The notes beneath the pieces are model-generated. The model ran no database searches and was not told the DNA's origin. It saw nothing but the letters and a program-made list of their open reading frames with translations. Positions 35,001-45,559 of a stretch of 64,000 bases of DNA are shown in pieces (position 1 is the first letter of the stretch; each line of letters opens with the position of its first letter). The DNA comes from Micrasema longulum (Eukaryota > Arthropoda > Insecta > Trichoptera > Brachycentridae), in NCBI GenBank assembly GCA_022494885.1, contig JAGVSM010001407.1:124001-188000 (forward strand). The letters run 5' to 3'. A program made the translations under genes and the position numbers.

Positions 35001-38000
35001 TTACGCTTCTCTAAATAATAGAATTTTACATGTTATAAAAAATAAAGGTGAATTCACTAAGTACTAAATATTTTTAAATGTTATAAATATGTTATAAATA
35101 TGTTTAAATGTAAAATACTTTAATTTAAAATAAAGCGATAAGAACCTACTTCTTAAATATGAATTAAAAAATAACATGTCTTTTATTATTCCATCACAAA
35201 CACTCGACCATAAATGAACCGTTATGGGTCTCTAAGGTTCGGGTAATCTGATACCTGATATATAATGGCAATTTCTAAGTACAATTCATGAGTAAGATTT
35301 TTTATTTTAACCTTGAAATAACGAGTAGTCATCACATATGTCAAACAATATAAAAAAAACTAATTAAATATCAAGAATAATTCATTATATGTCAATTTTA
35401 GTTTTTTTTGAGAACTCGTAAATTTATTTGTCTTGGGGTGTATGTACCTTCTATGGAGGTACAAATATATGATATTTTTTTAAAGCTTACCTGTAAATAA
35501 AATCACCATTCGCCACTGGTGTATACATACATATATTTATATCAATGATTACGAGTCATTTGTTTTGGTAATTTGTTTCAAACACCACATTAAATTTCAG
35601 AAAACACATTTTAAAATCTATTTATAGTTTGATGCTGTGCAATCTGTGCATACAGTGTTATATGTATACATTTTTTTCATACAAAATATAAACCTAACAC
35701 AGTACTAATTACATGTACACAACACAATATACAATACTAATTTATAACAAGGACAACAAGATGTAATGATAATACACGTTATATTGTTTATGTTTGTGCT
35801 GTTATAGTTTTGTGTGTTAGGAGTGTGGTGTGTGGAATTTAGTAAATGGAATGAGGTGTGCATGTTATGGACACAAATAAAATATTGTTTTATCTACAAA
35901 TAATATAATTTTTTATTGCATATTGAACACGATTTGTGAACGTAAAAATAATGGTATTTCTCAGAAATCACTTCCAATACAAATAATGTACTAAACATAA
36001 AAACACACGCCTTTCCAAGTGCAATAAAAACATGTGAGTTGCAATGTCACAAAACTGACTTTATAACACGCTATAATCTACGTTAAATTGTCTTGATTTT
36101 TATTAGATTTATTTACCTATATGCACTCTGCACCCATGCACAATTGCACATGGTATGAAAGGAATGCATTATTTTTATACGAGCTAAACCCGGCAATGCA
36201 TTGCTATTGCTGCATTTGAGTATATTCTCGTATATAGATTAAATGAACACAATCGAATGTTCGGTATCAATTATTGTGTTTTGGATAACATCAATTGTGA
36301 GAATATGCTGTGACGGGTAATTTTGATAAATGGGTATTTTAACATTGATATTTGTTTATTTATTAAGGAAATCATACCGTCTTTATATAAATACAAGGTA
36401 CAAAAGAACAATGAAAAAAAGTAAGACCAATTACAGATTTCACACTAATTTATTATGAATGCAGGAGGAGAGAGGAAAAAATAATTAGATTCTAAAAAAG
36501 GATTTTTTTATTTTATTATAAGACATTGTACAGCTCCAACTTTTCCTCCCTCTCTCTCTGCTTCCATGAACATTTATATTTCTTAGTAAAAATACACAAC
36601 CAACAAAAATTAATTAGATGCAGGTAGTAGATGTACATATGATTAAGTATAAATTAAGAGTTGAAATTAAACGTTGAAATTAAAACAAAAGTAAAAGTTA
36701 AAATTATTTTATGTCACTGTCTTGCAGATGCCTCCCCGATAATGTGTGAAAAAGACAACTCCATGTTGGACTTTTTATGCCTAATTAAAATAAACAAATC
36801 TACATTTCGTTGTCCCATTTTCCGCACCTCAAAACTGAACCGATTTTTTTAGACAAAGTATTAGAATGAAATTTTCTTTTTCGTTCCTTTTTGCGTTTTT
36901 CAAAAATAGTTTTCCTATGTGTATACCGTGCACCCAATGACAGCTGATAAAACTGGGCGTTAATAAGTTTGTTTTATAGTTCTTGTTCCCATAATAAACG
37001 ATTTATCTTATTTAATTATGTACTTCATAGTCCTAACGCTCCTTTATACTTCCATGAAAAATTACAACTCTCAATAGGGAAATATCACATACTACGAATA
37101 CCGATTGTTGGGGCCAAAACTAAATTGAGCAATATTTCGTTTATTAAATAATTCTTTACAGAACGCATTTAAATTACTAACTTCGTTCCGAAGATTTGGC
37201 GGGTTAAAATAATACTTTACAAAGAACGCTTTATTGGTTAATTTTGTCTACCGACTAGCAATTTCAGATGTTATTGTTCGGCTTTGCAACATGTTCATTT
37301 ATTTCAAAAGTGTCTTATATCGTGAATTATTGTTTTATGCCCTTTTAAATGTCGTCTACTGAAGTTGAGATATTTATTTTTCTGTGTATACTTTGTACCC
37401 TTGTATTTTTTTATATAATATTTCACATAACCGGACATTTGTCCTGTGTTCAGATCCTAGTTTAGTTTATTGTTTCTTGTCCTAGGATGTCACATATAAT
37501 TTAATTTATTGAGGAAGAGAAATTTCGTAATTGTTTGAAAAAGGTCTCAGATATATTTTGTTTGGCACTAAAATATCAGTATTTTTTGTAGAATGTAATC
37601 GAAATATGGAAATAATGTAAGTCGTCATCACCAAAGTACTTTCGAAACTACCCAAATTTTTACCGGACACGGAGCTATGAGAAGTTGCCTATATAGGTTT
37701 AAATTAAGGAATGATGACTTGTCCATGCGATGATATTTCTTCACAGAGTATCGAACATTTGTTATTTCAGTGCCCATTTTTAAGTTTACAACGCCATAAT
37801 CTTGACGAAGAATGCAGGAAAGAGGGAATATCCTTAACAGATATCCACACTGTCGTTAAAAGTGGTTATCACGCGCCATTGTTCTTGGACTTTGCAATAA
37901 TGGTGATTGGACTCATAAAGGTAATAACCCAAAATCATTGATCGAACATCCCATTTCCAAGACAAACAAAAACGATTTTTCCGAGTACCTTAGCCTTGTA

Positions 38001-38995
38001 CATGACACGTAAGGCTACTAAATACAGGGGTCCAAATATACAGGGTGTTCTTTAAACCCTGTCACATTCGAAACCACGATGATCAGTATGAGCAAGAAGG
38101 AATGTTGGCACATTAAATACATTTTTAGAACGAATAAAATTTTCAAAAATAAAATATCTAAAAAATCAAATGGTTGCTTACTTCTGCAGTGGTGAAACGA
38201 GGAGGGGGGAGGGGGGGGTCTGATATAGCGTCAACCGGGCGGCGGCGCCCCCTCGCTTCTCCCCTGCAAAAGTACGCAACCATTTGTTTTTTTTAATACT
38301 TACTTTTTTTTTTAATGTTCGTTCTAGATATTTTTAAAAATATGCTAATATGTCTTCTTGCCCATACTGATCATCGTGGTTTCGGATGTGACAGGGTTTG
38401 AAAAACATCCTGTATATAAACAAATAATCATTATGTTTTAGGCCAATGGAATGACCGTTTTTGCGGGAATTTAAAATTACAAATTAAAAAAAAAAATTAT
38501 GCCACATATAATTAGCAAAAAAGTCGGTCTCATTGCGTTCGCCACGCATTAAGTAAGCAAATAATTGTAAAAAAATAAATATCGATCCACCGTATTGTAT
38601 TTTATCATGCCTTGGTGTGAAATGGGTCAATCGTGCGACATCACGCAGTGGGCTCGTGGTTTGCACGTGCCCAGCAGTCCAGTGTCCGTGAATGTACGGT
38701 AGTGCTTTCATGTCCCCGTTCGCCGTCATTTTGTAAAATTATATGTAGGGCTTTTGTCGGATATTGTCATTCTTCCTCACGACTAAATTGCGATTGCGTC
38801 GTATCGACTATTAGTGACTATTTGTTCATTCCAGAGAGCGTGGTGCTGGGCGCGTGGCGGCAGCTGTGCGGCTCGTGGGAGGCGCGCGCGCGCCGCGCGC
38901 GCGCGCGCTGGCGCTTGCAGAGCGGCACGCGCTGGCGGCGGCGCTGCGCAAGGCGGCAGGAGGACGCGGCCCGGGTGGCGCAGCACTTCACGCAG
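22879..38995 (+). CDS. Fps85D: Fps/Fer non-receptor tyrosine kinase, first two coding exons (3'-incomplete)
   Basis: Exons 22879-23074 and 38835-38995 join through a split codon (TCAG|GTGAAT ... TTCCAG|AGAGC) to give ...[21 protein letters not shown]. The N-terminus [20 protein letters not shown] then [18 protein letters not shown] and [13 protein letters not shown] is the start of the F-BAR (FCH) domain of Fes/Fer kinases; full-length members continue through F-BAR, SH2 and kinase domains, which lie outside the window. F-BAR domains bind curved membrane; the kinases act in adhesion and cytoskeletal signalling. Intron 1 is 15.8 kb and full of transposons. Exon 2 shows a reading-frame oddity (see findings). 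Paralogous F-BAR proteins are less likely, given the MGF start and the KSDKEYA-type motif. Confidence 0.85.
23600..23965 (-). repeat. Decayed S1 SINE pieces
   Basis: Two partial tails: CCGCACAATGGTGCATAGGG at about 23615 and CATCATCACCATCCGCACCC at about 23721, followed by TTGATCATTTAATACATAAA. Confidence 0.5.
23966..24865. other. Intron 1 sequence, nothing recognised
   Basis: AT-rich. The phrase CCTATTYAAAATATAA recurs at 24360 and 24568, suggesting an old repeat. Confidence 0.4.
24880..25215 (-). repeat. tRNA-derived SINE (family S1)
   Basis: Near-full copy on the minus strand: 5' segment GGGCGGATGAAGAATACAGT, tRNA-like part (GTAGTGTAGTGGTTGGCG, GAGTTCGATTCCTGG), tail with GTCCCTGGACTGGCACCTGA and CACCATCAGGTGCGGATAAG. 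Confidence 0.75.
25870..26055 (+). mobile_element. Family A arm
   Basis: CGTAAAGTGGCCACTTAAAC, TGACAGGTCATAAGCCCTGT and AATGCCTAGACTTCCATATT in family order; single arm. Confidence 0.65.
26125..26370 (-). repeat. Hammerhead-like repeat with GCACTAACTTTGTGG block
   Basis: Minus strand: CACTAACTTTGTGG at 26353-26366, then CTTGACGAAGAAGCTTG ... GCTTTGAAACCGGTCGATGG at 26138-26178. An AAGC/GCTT hairpin lies between GAAG and GAAA. Confidence 0.5.
26534..26752. mobile_element. 219-bp MITE, ends GGGCCCCGATTACAATGGGA
   Basis: The first 27 bases are repeated exactly as the reverse complement at the right end (TTCCCATTGTAATCGGGGCC-type). The flanks carry TAAACAC on both sides, a possible imperfect target duplication. 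Confidence 0.7.
27271..27690 (+). pseudogene. LINE C-terminus and 3' tail, copy 1
   Basis: Open frame 27271-27618 without its own start: [56 protein letters not shown], the C-terminus of a non-LTR retrotransposon ORF2. Then CCGTAAGGGTTTATCAATAA and poly(A). It is 5'-truncated, as LINEs usually are. Confidence 0.75.
27700..29665. other. Intron 1 sequence, nothing recognised
   Basis: AT-rich, no repeat family or coding signal recognised by eye. Confidence 0.4.
29670..30095 (+). pseudogene. LINE C-terminus and 3' tail, copy 2
   Basis: Same element as 27271-27690: [20 protein letters not shown], a deletion of about ten bases after NCSQ that breaks the frame, then [15 protein letters not shown] and the tail CCGTAAGGGTTTATAAATAA plus poly(A). 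Confidence 0.75.
30381..30549 (-). repeat. tRNA-derived SINE (family S2), copy 2
   Basis: Minus strand: GTCGGGTTGTGGTCGTGTGG ... GTGGTTCGAATCCCAC ... TTACAACTCGTTGAAAATGC. Confidence 0.75.
31141..31504. mobile_element. Family B foldback MITE, copy 1
   Basis: Ends CAGGGTGTTCATTAAACCCT and GGGTTTAAAGAACATCCTG. Inner arms CATCCGAAACCGCGATGATC, AAGAAGACATATTAGC and TTGCTTACTTCTG pair with the right half. Other copies at 38039, 46511 and 51127. Confidence 0.8.
31505..32950. other. Intron 1 sequence, nothing recognised
   Basis: AT-rich; short open frames at 32073-32300 and 32376-32648 have no recognisable similarity or coding character. Confidence 0.4.
32953..33049. repeat. 97-bp palindrome in a dispersed repeat
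   Basis: CTAAATATAGTGGTATAATT reads back as AATTATACCACTATACTTAG. The adjoining GGCCTTACTCATAAAC recurs at 43921 and, inverted, near 46040-46065. Confidence 0.65.
33761..35440 (+). mobile_element. Tc1-like transposon
   Basis: 1680 bp with inverted ends CACCGCAAGACAAA and TTTGTCTTGGGGTG, extending into TTACGAGTT, each flanked by TA (33759-33760, 35441-35442), the Tc1/mariner target duplication. Contains a transposase gene on the + strand. Probably a fairly young copy, since both ends and the frame are nearly preserved. Confidence 0.92.
33970..35067 (+). pseudogene. Tc1-like DD34E transposase, disabled, with a probable 73-nt intron
   Basis: Starts [14 protein letters not shown] with an N-terminal helix-turn-helix ([19 protein letters not shown]), then TAA at 34099-34101, then the same frame continues to [10 protein letters not shown] (first Asp). 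A one-base deletion near 34449 shifts the frame; [16 protein letters not shown] and [11 protein letters not shown] (second Asp) follow. GT-AG borders at 34728-34800 (ACT|GTGAGT ... TTTATAG|ATC) restore the link to the [11 protein letters not shown] block. With that removed there are 34 residues between Asp and Glu (DD34E). Stop at 35065-35067. Two lesions make this copy inactive. Confidence 0.88.
35443..37590. other. Intron 1 sequence, nothing recognised
   Basis: AT-rich; no repeat boundaries or coding signals recognised. Confidence 0.4.
37620..37941 (+). pseudogene. LINE ORF2 C-terminal fragment with Cys-rich end
   Basis: [20 protein letters not shown], a small deletion after DL, then in the next frame [20 protein letters not shown] and the tail to 37941. 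The TGHG..R and CxC..EHLLF.CP pattern closes the RNase H-containing polyprotein of Jockey/I/R1-like LINEs. Confidence 0.75.
38039..38414. mobile_element. Family B foldback MITE, copy 2
   Basis: CAGGGTGTTCTTTAAACCCT ... GAAAAACATCCTG, flanked by TATA at both ends; GC-rich centre CGGGCGGCGGCGCCCCCTCG. Confidence 0.82.
38835..38995 (+). CDS. Fps85D: Fps/Fer coding exon 2, very GC-rich
   Basis: Acceptor CATTCCAG, donor CAG|GTACGT. Open throughout in the frame dictated by exon 1: [20 protein letters not shown] ... [16 protein letters not shown] run of alternating GC (about 38881-38910) lies in the middle; after it, [15 protein letters not shown] in another frame looks more like F-BAR helix than the in-frame residues. 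Far more GC-rich than anything around it. Confidence 0.8.
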
Positions 38996-39599
38996 GTACG
39001 TCACTGCGCGGTTCTTGGGGGGGAGGTGCTGCCATTACTAATCAAAAACGAAATGTTTAGTTTTGTGTCACTGTATAAATCAACTCTGAATTTGATTGCC
39101 CAGAAATTGTACAATTGGTGTTGTTTCATGTACCACAACGAGTGTACGTGCAAGGCAACAAATGTTATTTAAAGAAAAAACTGCCGAACTTACGTCAATT
39201 ACAATTATGGGTTTGCAATTTATTATTTCTAATAAATTTGGGATTATTAATGATATTTTTAACATGAATAATTCACAAATCAAAAAATGTCTAGTACCTT
39301 AATTATATTTAAAATGTTTATCTCCATATTTATCTCCATTTTTTTCCTTACATGATCTATCTTTATTTTTATTTCCCATCTTAATTTTTATTTCTCCAAT
39401 TATTTTTGGTTTATTTGACTAATGGCAACACTAGGGTCCGTAATTTAATTTTCAATTTTGTTTTACTAAACATGTTCAATAATAGGTTACCGACGAAGAT
39501 ACGTTGAATTTTCATGCTAATATGTGTACACATTTTTAGAATTATTCACCACCTTTAAGCTCCGTAAGATATCATAGTTTTGCCATGTTTAGAGAGATG

Positions 39600-39800
39600 A
39601 TAAATATGCCATACTTCAGCTTGTCATGAAGGTGAAGATCGAGGGACGTAGAGGGGTCGGGAGGAAACAGCTGTCCTGACTTCGAAACATCCGAGCATGG
39701 ACCAGGTTAGAACTGTGGAGGAGCTGTTTCGCACTGCTCAGGATGGGGAAGCTTTCTCCCGGGTGGTCGTTCACGCCATACATCGAGTCACGAGCATTAA
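39600..39800 (+). pseudogene. LINE C-terminal fragment
   Basis: LVMKVKIEGRRGVGRKQLS then RNIRAWT and, one frame over, EELFRTAQDGEAFSRVV; the KIEGRRGxGRKQLSWLRNIRxWT phrase is characteristic of insect non-LTR ends. Frameshifted. Confidence 0.7.
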
Positions 39801-40049
39801 TACAATTTCAAAAGTTTATTTTTGCTATCCTGCAAAATGGCCGATATAGACAGACTGCAGTGTACCTACTTCTGGGGATACGATTTGTTACGGAATAGGA
39901 TTCTAAATTTGACCGCAGACTTCATCCACTTCGTGTATTACACGATACAATATTGATTGGGTTAAATCTTGCTCAAGATCTTTTTCTTTTTTCAAAATTT
40001 CATTCGGTTGAATGTGGAAAACATTCAATCAAATGAAATTCATAGATCT

Positions 40050-40455
40050 TAAACCAGCCATTGACAGGTCATAACTGTAAAGGTCCTGATTTCCTTCTCT
40101 AAAATGTTTTCCATCTGTTGTGATTTGTTGATTGGAATAATTCCCTAGGTAGTGAAATCCGGTCTTTTGTCTACACACATTTGGACAAACTCAAATATTG
40201 TATTTGAACCAACTGTGTATGTAAAATAATTCAATCAGATAAATGTCTTCGCAACAATGAAGGTTTCTGCTCTTTTTTCCACTAAAATCAGCGTATGGAA
40301 GAATTTAAGAAATATGGATGTTCAAATTTGTGCCAAACGGTGAATGATTCACAGTGTGTAAAGAGACCAATGACAGGTCAAAGGCCTGTAAATGCCTAGA
40401 CTTCCATATATTCTTCTCTAAATCTCCATCTTTCTTGTAATTCGTTAACCTTCGT
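40050..40455. mobile_element. Family A copies in tandem, diverged
   Basis: Two arms in the same direction (AATGACAGGTCATAAC near 40060 and TGACAGGTCAAAGGCCTGTA near 40373), plus the family end ACACACATTTGGACAAACTC. Confidence 0.6.
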
Positions 40456-40824
40456 TACCTTTTAAGAAATAGCTAAAAGATTTTTTTTTTAAAGAATCAA
40501 AAGACTACATAGCGCATTGTCCCAAATCTAACATGTCTTGCGTCTTGCCTCATGCTTACTAAGTTCCTTTTAATATGTGCTAGATACATTATAATATTTG
40601 TATATGTGCAAATCTTCAGATTGTAGATAGTGTCTTCGGCTTCTTTTAGCAAATCTGATGGTTTCCGAGAATCGGAGTATGTGAGCATGATGTGTGTACA
40701 TGCATAATAGATGTGTACAAACTATAAACTTTATAAACTCGTGGTTGCTATAAAGAATACCCACGCATTTGTCAGTGCCCAATTATTTTATTGAACTTAA
40801 ATAATTATTAATGCTCTATGAACT

Positions 40825-41530
40825 ATGACTGAATGTAAGATTGTAGTAAATGGAGATAGTTTGAAACAGGTCGAAGAATTTGTATATCTGGGTAGTATGT
40901 TTACTAGAGATGGAAATATGGACAAGGATATTGAAAGGAGGGTTAGTGCCGGTAACAGAGTTAATGGTGCCTTAAAGTCTGTCGTAGCAAATAAGTGTCT
41001 ATCGCAAGAGGCTAAATTAGCAGTTCATAATGGAGTTCTGGTACCAACCCTAATGTATGGAAGCGAAGCATGGAGTTGGAAAAAAAGGGACGAAAGTAGA
41101 CTGAATGCTGTTGAAATGCGATCCCTCAGGCGAATGTGCGGAAAAACAATGTATGATAGGTGCCCTAATGTCGAAATTAGAGCAGAATGCAAGGCTGAGT
41201 TAAGCATTATCGACAAAATTAAGAAAGGTCTTTTGCGATGGTTCGGTCATGTGGAGCGAATGAATGATGAAAGAACGGCTAAAAAGATTTATGATGCGAA
41301 TGTGTCTGGTTGTAGAAGTCGAGGAAGGCCGAGAAAGACATGGCATGATCAAGTACAACAAATTCTTGAAAGTGGTCATGTGAAAAGTCGGAATAATCGA
41401 CGTGCGTGCATGAGAAGATGTATGAATGTGAAGGAAGCAAAGGAAGTGTGCCAGGACAGAGTGGTGTGGCGTTCTATCCTCTCTGCCTACCCCTCCGGGG
41501 AAATGGCGTGATGGTTAGTTAGTTAGTTAT
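40825..41530 (+). pseudogene. RTE-like LINE, 3' half of the reverse transcriptase, frame intact
   Basis: An uninterrupted 228-residue frame, 5'-truncated. Motifs in order: EEFVYLGSMFTRDGN, NGALKS, LVPTLMYGSEAWSW, NAVEMRSLRRMCG, LRWFGHVERM, RGRPRKTWHDQ, NRRACMRRCMNVKEAK, WRSILSAYPSG. The element ends in GTTAGTTAGTTAGTT (short tandem-repeat tail, typical of RTE clades). A related degenerate copy lies at 56816-57160. No YADD box here, so it is not functional by itself. Confidence 0.85.
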
Positions 41531-41639
41531 TAATGCTCTTCTAGAGGCTCTTTTAGGTCCTGAAAATTTTCGAACCCCGCCATGGCTCTAAATCCAATTA
41601 TGCGAAGTTTTCCTGCAAGTTAATATTTGTTAGTATTAT

Positions 41640-42010
41640 TTTGGATAATGTTAGTAAATCTTAGTAAATAAAAACGTACCGATATTTTATGTCTACCGGT
41701 TTCGAGACGTACATGTATCTTCGTCAAGACACTCACCACACCAACGTGGTAATACTCAAATACACTTTCACCTTTACCATTACCGTTATATATATCGAAT
41801 TTACGAAAAATCCAAAAATTAAATGCAGTGTTAAAGGGGATGCAAACACCGCCATGTCCGAACGTGCACTAAAATTAAGTTAATAATATTTAGCGATAAG
41901 TTGCAGAATGTGCGAGGGTGGGGGTTAGGAAGTAGAAGGTTTTAAAATTGGGAACTTATAAATAATAACATTAATTAAAATGTTTGATCAGAAAGTTAAT
42001 GCTTTGATTA
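41640..42010 (-). repeat. Hammerhead-like repeat
   Basis: Minus strand at 41691-41730: GTCTTGACGAAGATACATG ... GTCTCGAAACCGGTAGAC; the outer GTCT and AGAC pair. A diverged AGTTAATGCTTTGATTAC near 41995 corresponds to the GCACTAACTTTGTGG block on the opposite strand. Confidence 0.55.
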
Positions 42011-43950
42011 CAAATAATATTATTTTGGTTATTTATTATTTATTAGTTTATAATAAAAATATATTTTTGATATTTTCAATACTAACTCTGTTAATACATT
42101 AAAATATAATCTCACTCGTTATTTTTTATAAAAAGAATGAATTTATTTAAAAATATATTATTAAATTTAACTTTGTTTTCTTGGATACATATTTTTGTTT
42201 ATTTCTTTATATATAAATTATACATTTGTGGATTTATTGCCAAATTCCAACTGATAAAATAACGGTGTTATTAAAATTATTTTAGCTTTCATATTGATCC
42301 AAAAAACGTATTATTTATAAAATCTTATTGTAGCATTATTTTTCTTTTTCATTATTACCTAGCTAAATACTAGTCACTTTATGTTTATGTTAAATTACTC
42401 TCAATTTTAATTTGCTATATTTATATTTAGAACATAAGGTTTTCTCACTTTAATTGTTATCTTTTATTTGTCATCTTTGATTTGTATATTCCTTTTTTAC
42501 TTTTTTGCAGTTTTTAACAAAATAAAATAAAAAATATTAATTGGTTTAGTTTTAATTTTTTAGTTGAATTAATTAGTTATATTTCATATTATATATTACG
42601 TAATGAATTGTTCACTGCTGTGATTATTTCTGTAAAACTTTTTATTGTAAAAGGTTCTTTGAACCGTTGATATAAAAATAAATAAATAATTTTACGTACA
42701 ATCGCGCCTTGCGCATTTTTAAAAATATTAAAGTGATCTAAATCCATGCGTTTTCCCGTGACATTCATAATCCGCATACCTACATATTTTTAGAAAAAGT
42801 GGTTACGTGATAAAAATAATAAATAACTTAAAAAATATATTAACAAAAAATAGCAATTCAAACAAGAACATGTGTTGGCCATCTAACAACAGCCGTCATC
42901 ATCCTCTCGAGATAGGTTCTGATACATTCTTTGTCCTATGTAAGAATATTGTCTCTGTGCTAAAAAGTTCTAATAATTTGTCGAGAAATCAGATCGCCAT
43001 TGGAACTCAGAGTTTCATAATGATGAGAAACTGATGGGTCTGCGTCTCCGTTATGAGTGACCATGACCACTACTGCCTTAAGATGTATATGTATATTGTG
43101 TACTTACATATAATGTTTTGTAGTTTTCCTAAAATTAAATAAGTACGAATTATTTTCTGTGTTTTTTGTTGGATTTAGAAATAAGCTGTTTAGTTGATAG
43201 TAGCAACCACAGCCGCTAATGTTCCAATTTAGAATGCAGCTTTAGAATTAGTAACTTATTTATTTAGAGTAGTCACGATCACACTTACAACTCAGCAGTT
43301 AATCGTCTGTATTCGAAGGTATTATGTTAATACCAGTTGGGATTAAAGTTGTCATATTTGATTTGGATTCAAGGTGTCTCGTGATTGACAGGTGTTCAAA
43401 CATTGTGTAATGTATAATGATCGTTTATAATGCAGATTTTCTAATATCGTAAGTTTTCTGTTAACTAAATGCTGGTAAAATCCACAGAAATCCTGTTCAC
43501 CGTTTTCAACCGCCCTTAACCCTCCCTAACCCTCCCTAAAAAAAAACTTTACGATCAAATTCAACCTGAAATTAAAAAAAATACTACGGTGTTTCAATAA
43601 TTTATTCTACCCTAAGTTAGTTCTCTAGTTCGTCACTTTTTTTTAAGCGTAATATCTTATTGTTTAAACCTAGTTTAAGGAATGTTCTGACGTTTTTTAA
43701 TCACATATGTTTATGACGACCAACAAATATTAAAAAAATACTAAAATAATGAAAAAAAAATGACATATCTCCCATACTATAAAACTTTAGCCGGGGAAAT
43801 TAAGATCCAATTAGCAAATTACCTCCACTATGTACGAATTGGCTATGGCGGGTTCAGTTCCAGTCACCTGTAAATTAGATTTTAAATGTTATTCCACAAA
43901 GTAAATGCTAAAACAATAAAGGCCTTACTCAAAAACTCGGTATAAAGTTA
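42011..43950. other. Intron 2 sequence, little recognised
   Basis: Very AT-rich to 42800, then unrecognised sequence. A small open frame at 42807-43034 is not convincing. Confidence 0.4.
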
Positions 43951-43959
43951 CGCCGAGGC

Positions 43960-44165
43960 ATCTTAATCATTCCCTTCCCGCACATAATGGTGCATAGGAC
44001 ACTGCATTGGTACACTAATCGCAGTGTATCTTGATAATTTTTGTTGCGCTTCAGGTACCAGTCCAGGGACCATAAAATATTAAAATGTAAAAACACCTAT
44101 TTAAATAAATATACCTCTTGCATGGTAGGCAAATGCGCTGACCATTACACCAAGAGGCCGACAGA
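43960..44165 (-). repeat. tRNA-derived SINE (family S1), part of a duplicated block
   Basis: Tail first on this strand (CACATAATGGTGCATAGGAC), then CAGGTACCAGTCCAGGGACC, ending with the A-box side CATTACACCAAGAGGCC. The B-box side is partly deleted. Confidence 0.7.
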
Positions 44166-44374
44166 ATTAAATCAGAAGGATCAAAAACACAGCAAAAATA
44201 ATAAAAATAAAACAAATATATGGCACATCAACATGGTAAACAGTAAACTCAAACATTTGTAAAATGTAGTCTTAAAAATCTGAGTTGAATCTTGAGTTAA
44301 GTATTCACAGAATAAATTATTAAAAAAACTCTCATATGCTAAAAAAACATTTTAAAAAAAAAATTTGGTTACAT

Positions 44375-44545
44375 GAAGGTAAGATGTTCAGACTGACGGT
44401 TCAGGTCCCAATCCAGGGACTATGAATTATTCTAGTGTAAAAACACGTTTTTAAATAAATATTTCATGTCAACCATGTCGGGAATCGAACCCGAGACCTC
44501 TTGCATGGTAGGCAAACGCTCTGACCACTACACCACGAGGCCGAA
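44375..44545 (-). repeat. tRNA-derived SINE (family S1)
   Basis: Minus-strand copy: CCAATCCAGGGACTATGAAT, GGGAATCGAACCCGAGACC (B box complement), CACTACACCACGAGGCCG (A box complement). Confidence 0.8.
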
Positions 44546-44579
44546 AACTAAAAATAGACATCATTTTACGCATTCGGTA

Positions 44580-44780
44580 AGCCATCATCATCATCATTCT
44601 ATTTCAGCACCAAATGGTGCACAGGGCACTGTATTGGTACACCAATCGCAGCAATCTTGATCATTTTATCAGGTAAAAACACCTTTTTAAATAAATATTT
44701 CATCTCAAATGCCGGGAATCGAACCCGAGACCTCTTGCATGTTAGGCAAATGCGCTAACCACTACACCACGAGGCGGACT
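44580..44780 (-). repeat. tRNA-derived SINE (family S1)
   Basis: CATCATCATCATTCTATTTC, GCACCAAATGGTGCACAGGG, GGGAATCGAACCCGAGACC and CACTACACCACGAGGCGG, in minus-strand order; internally deleted. Confidence 0.8.
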
Positions 44781-45299
44781 TACCTAATGATTAAAACGTT
44801 TAAACTCAAAATATGTCAGAAACAAATTAGTAGTGTTTACGAAAAATAGCACACCTCCAGAGACTAATTAATAATTTGGGCCAGTAATAATACATGTTTA
44901 TTTCATATCTTGCTTGATAACATATATATACATCAGTATTTATATCTCATTAATCAAAAATTAAGCGTATTATTTGTTGTTCACCCCTATTTGCATATAC
45001 TTCTACCACAAATAAAGGATTTATACATACAAACACATGTGAAATAACCAAAGCATCATTAAATGTCTTGAATCTTGAAGACTGTTGTGACGTAACGCTA
45101 TCGTAAAGTGTGGTAAATGTCATCTGATTACGTTATGTAGAACATACATTGATGAATATAATACCAACCCATTATTTTAAAGTGGCAACATTAGCTCAAT
45201 TCACATGACCGTAAAAATCCACACGGCTCCACAAAATATGATACTGTGGATTAATTTGTGTTGTATTATAATTTTATTTTTATTTTTTTAATATTTTTT

Positions 45300-45467
45300 T
45301 TTGCGTTCTTATGATTTACCCAAATATTTAATCTTGAGGGCCATTTTCAACGAGTTGTAAATAACTATCTATTAGAAAATGGGAATCAAGTTGGGGTAGA
45401 GTGGGATTCGAACCACGGACCTTTGAGCAGTGAGTCCGAGACACTAGCCACGGGACTACAACCCGAT
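45300..45467 (-). repeat. tRNA-derived SINE (family S2), copy 3
   Basis: Minus strand: ATCGGGTTGTAGTCCCGTGG ... GTGGTTCGAATCCCAC ... TTACAACTCGTTGAAAATGG. Confidence 0.75.
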
Positions 45468-45559
45468 TCTTATTATTAATTATTATTCTAATTATTTTTA
45501 TTTATTTAATATACACCAACTTGTACACCATGAGGCTAAATAGGTGACTTCTACCGAAT

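Noticed and set aside
38633..39172. A 179-codon open frame around Fps exon 2 as a separate gene
   Set aside because: Only 38835-38995 has good splice borders and F-BAR-like residues; the flanks are intron sequence that happens to be open.
42807..43034. 75-codon frame
   Set aside because: Composition like the surrounding AT-rich sequence and no recognisable motif.
43505..43545. CCCTTAACCCTCCCTAACCCTCCC as a telomeric repeat
   Set aside because: The insect telomere unit is TTAGG/CCTAA; this is a short irregular run, more likely part of a retroelement.
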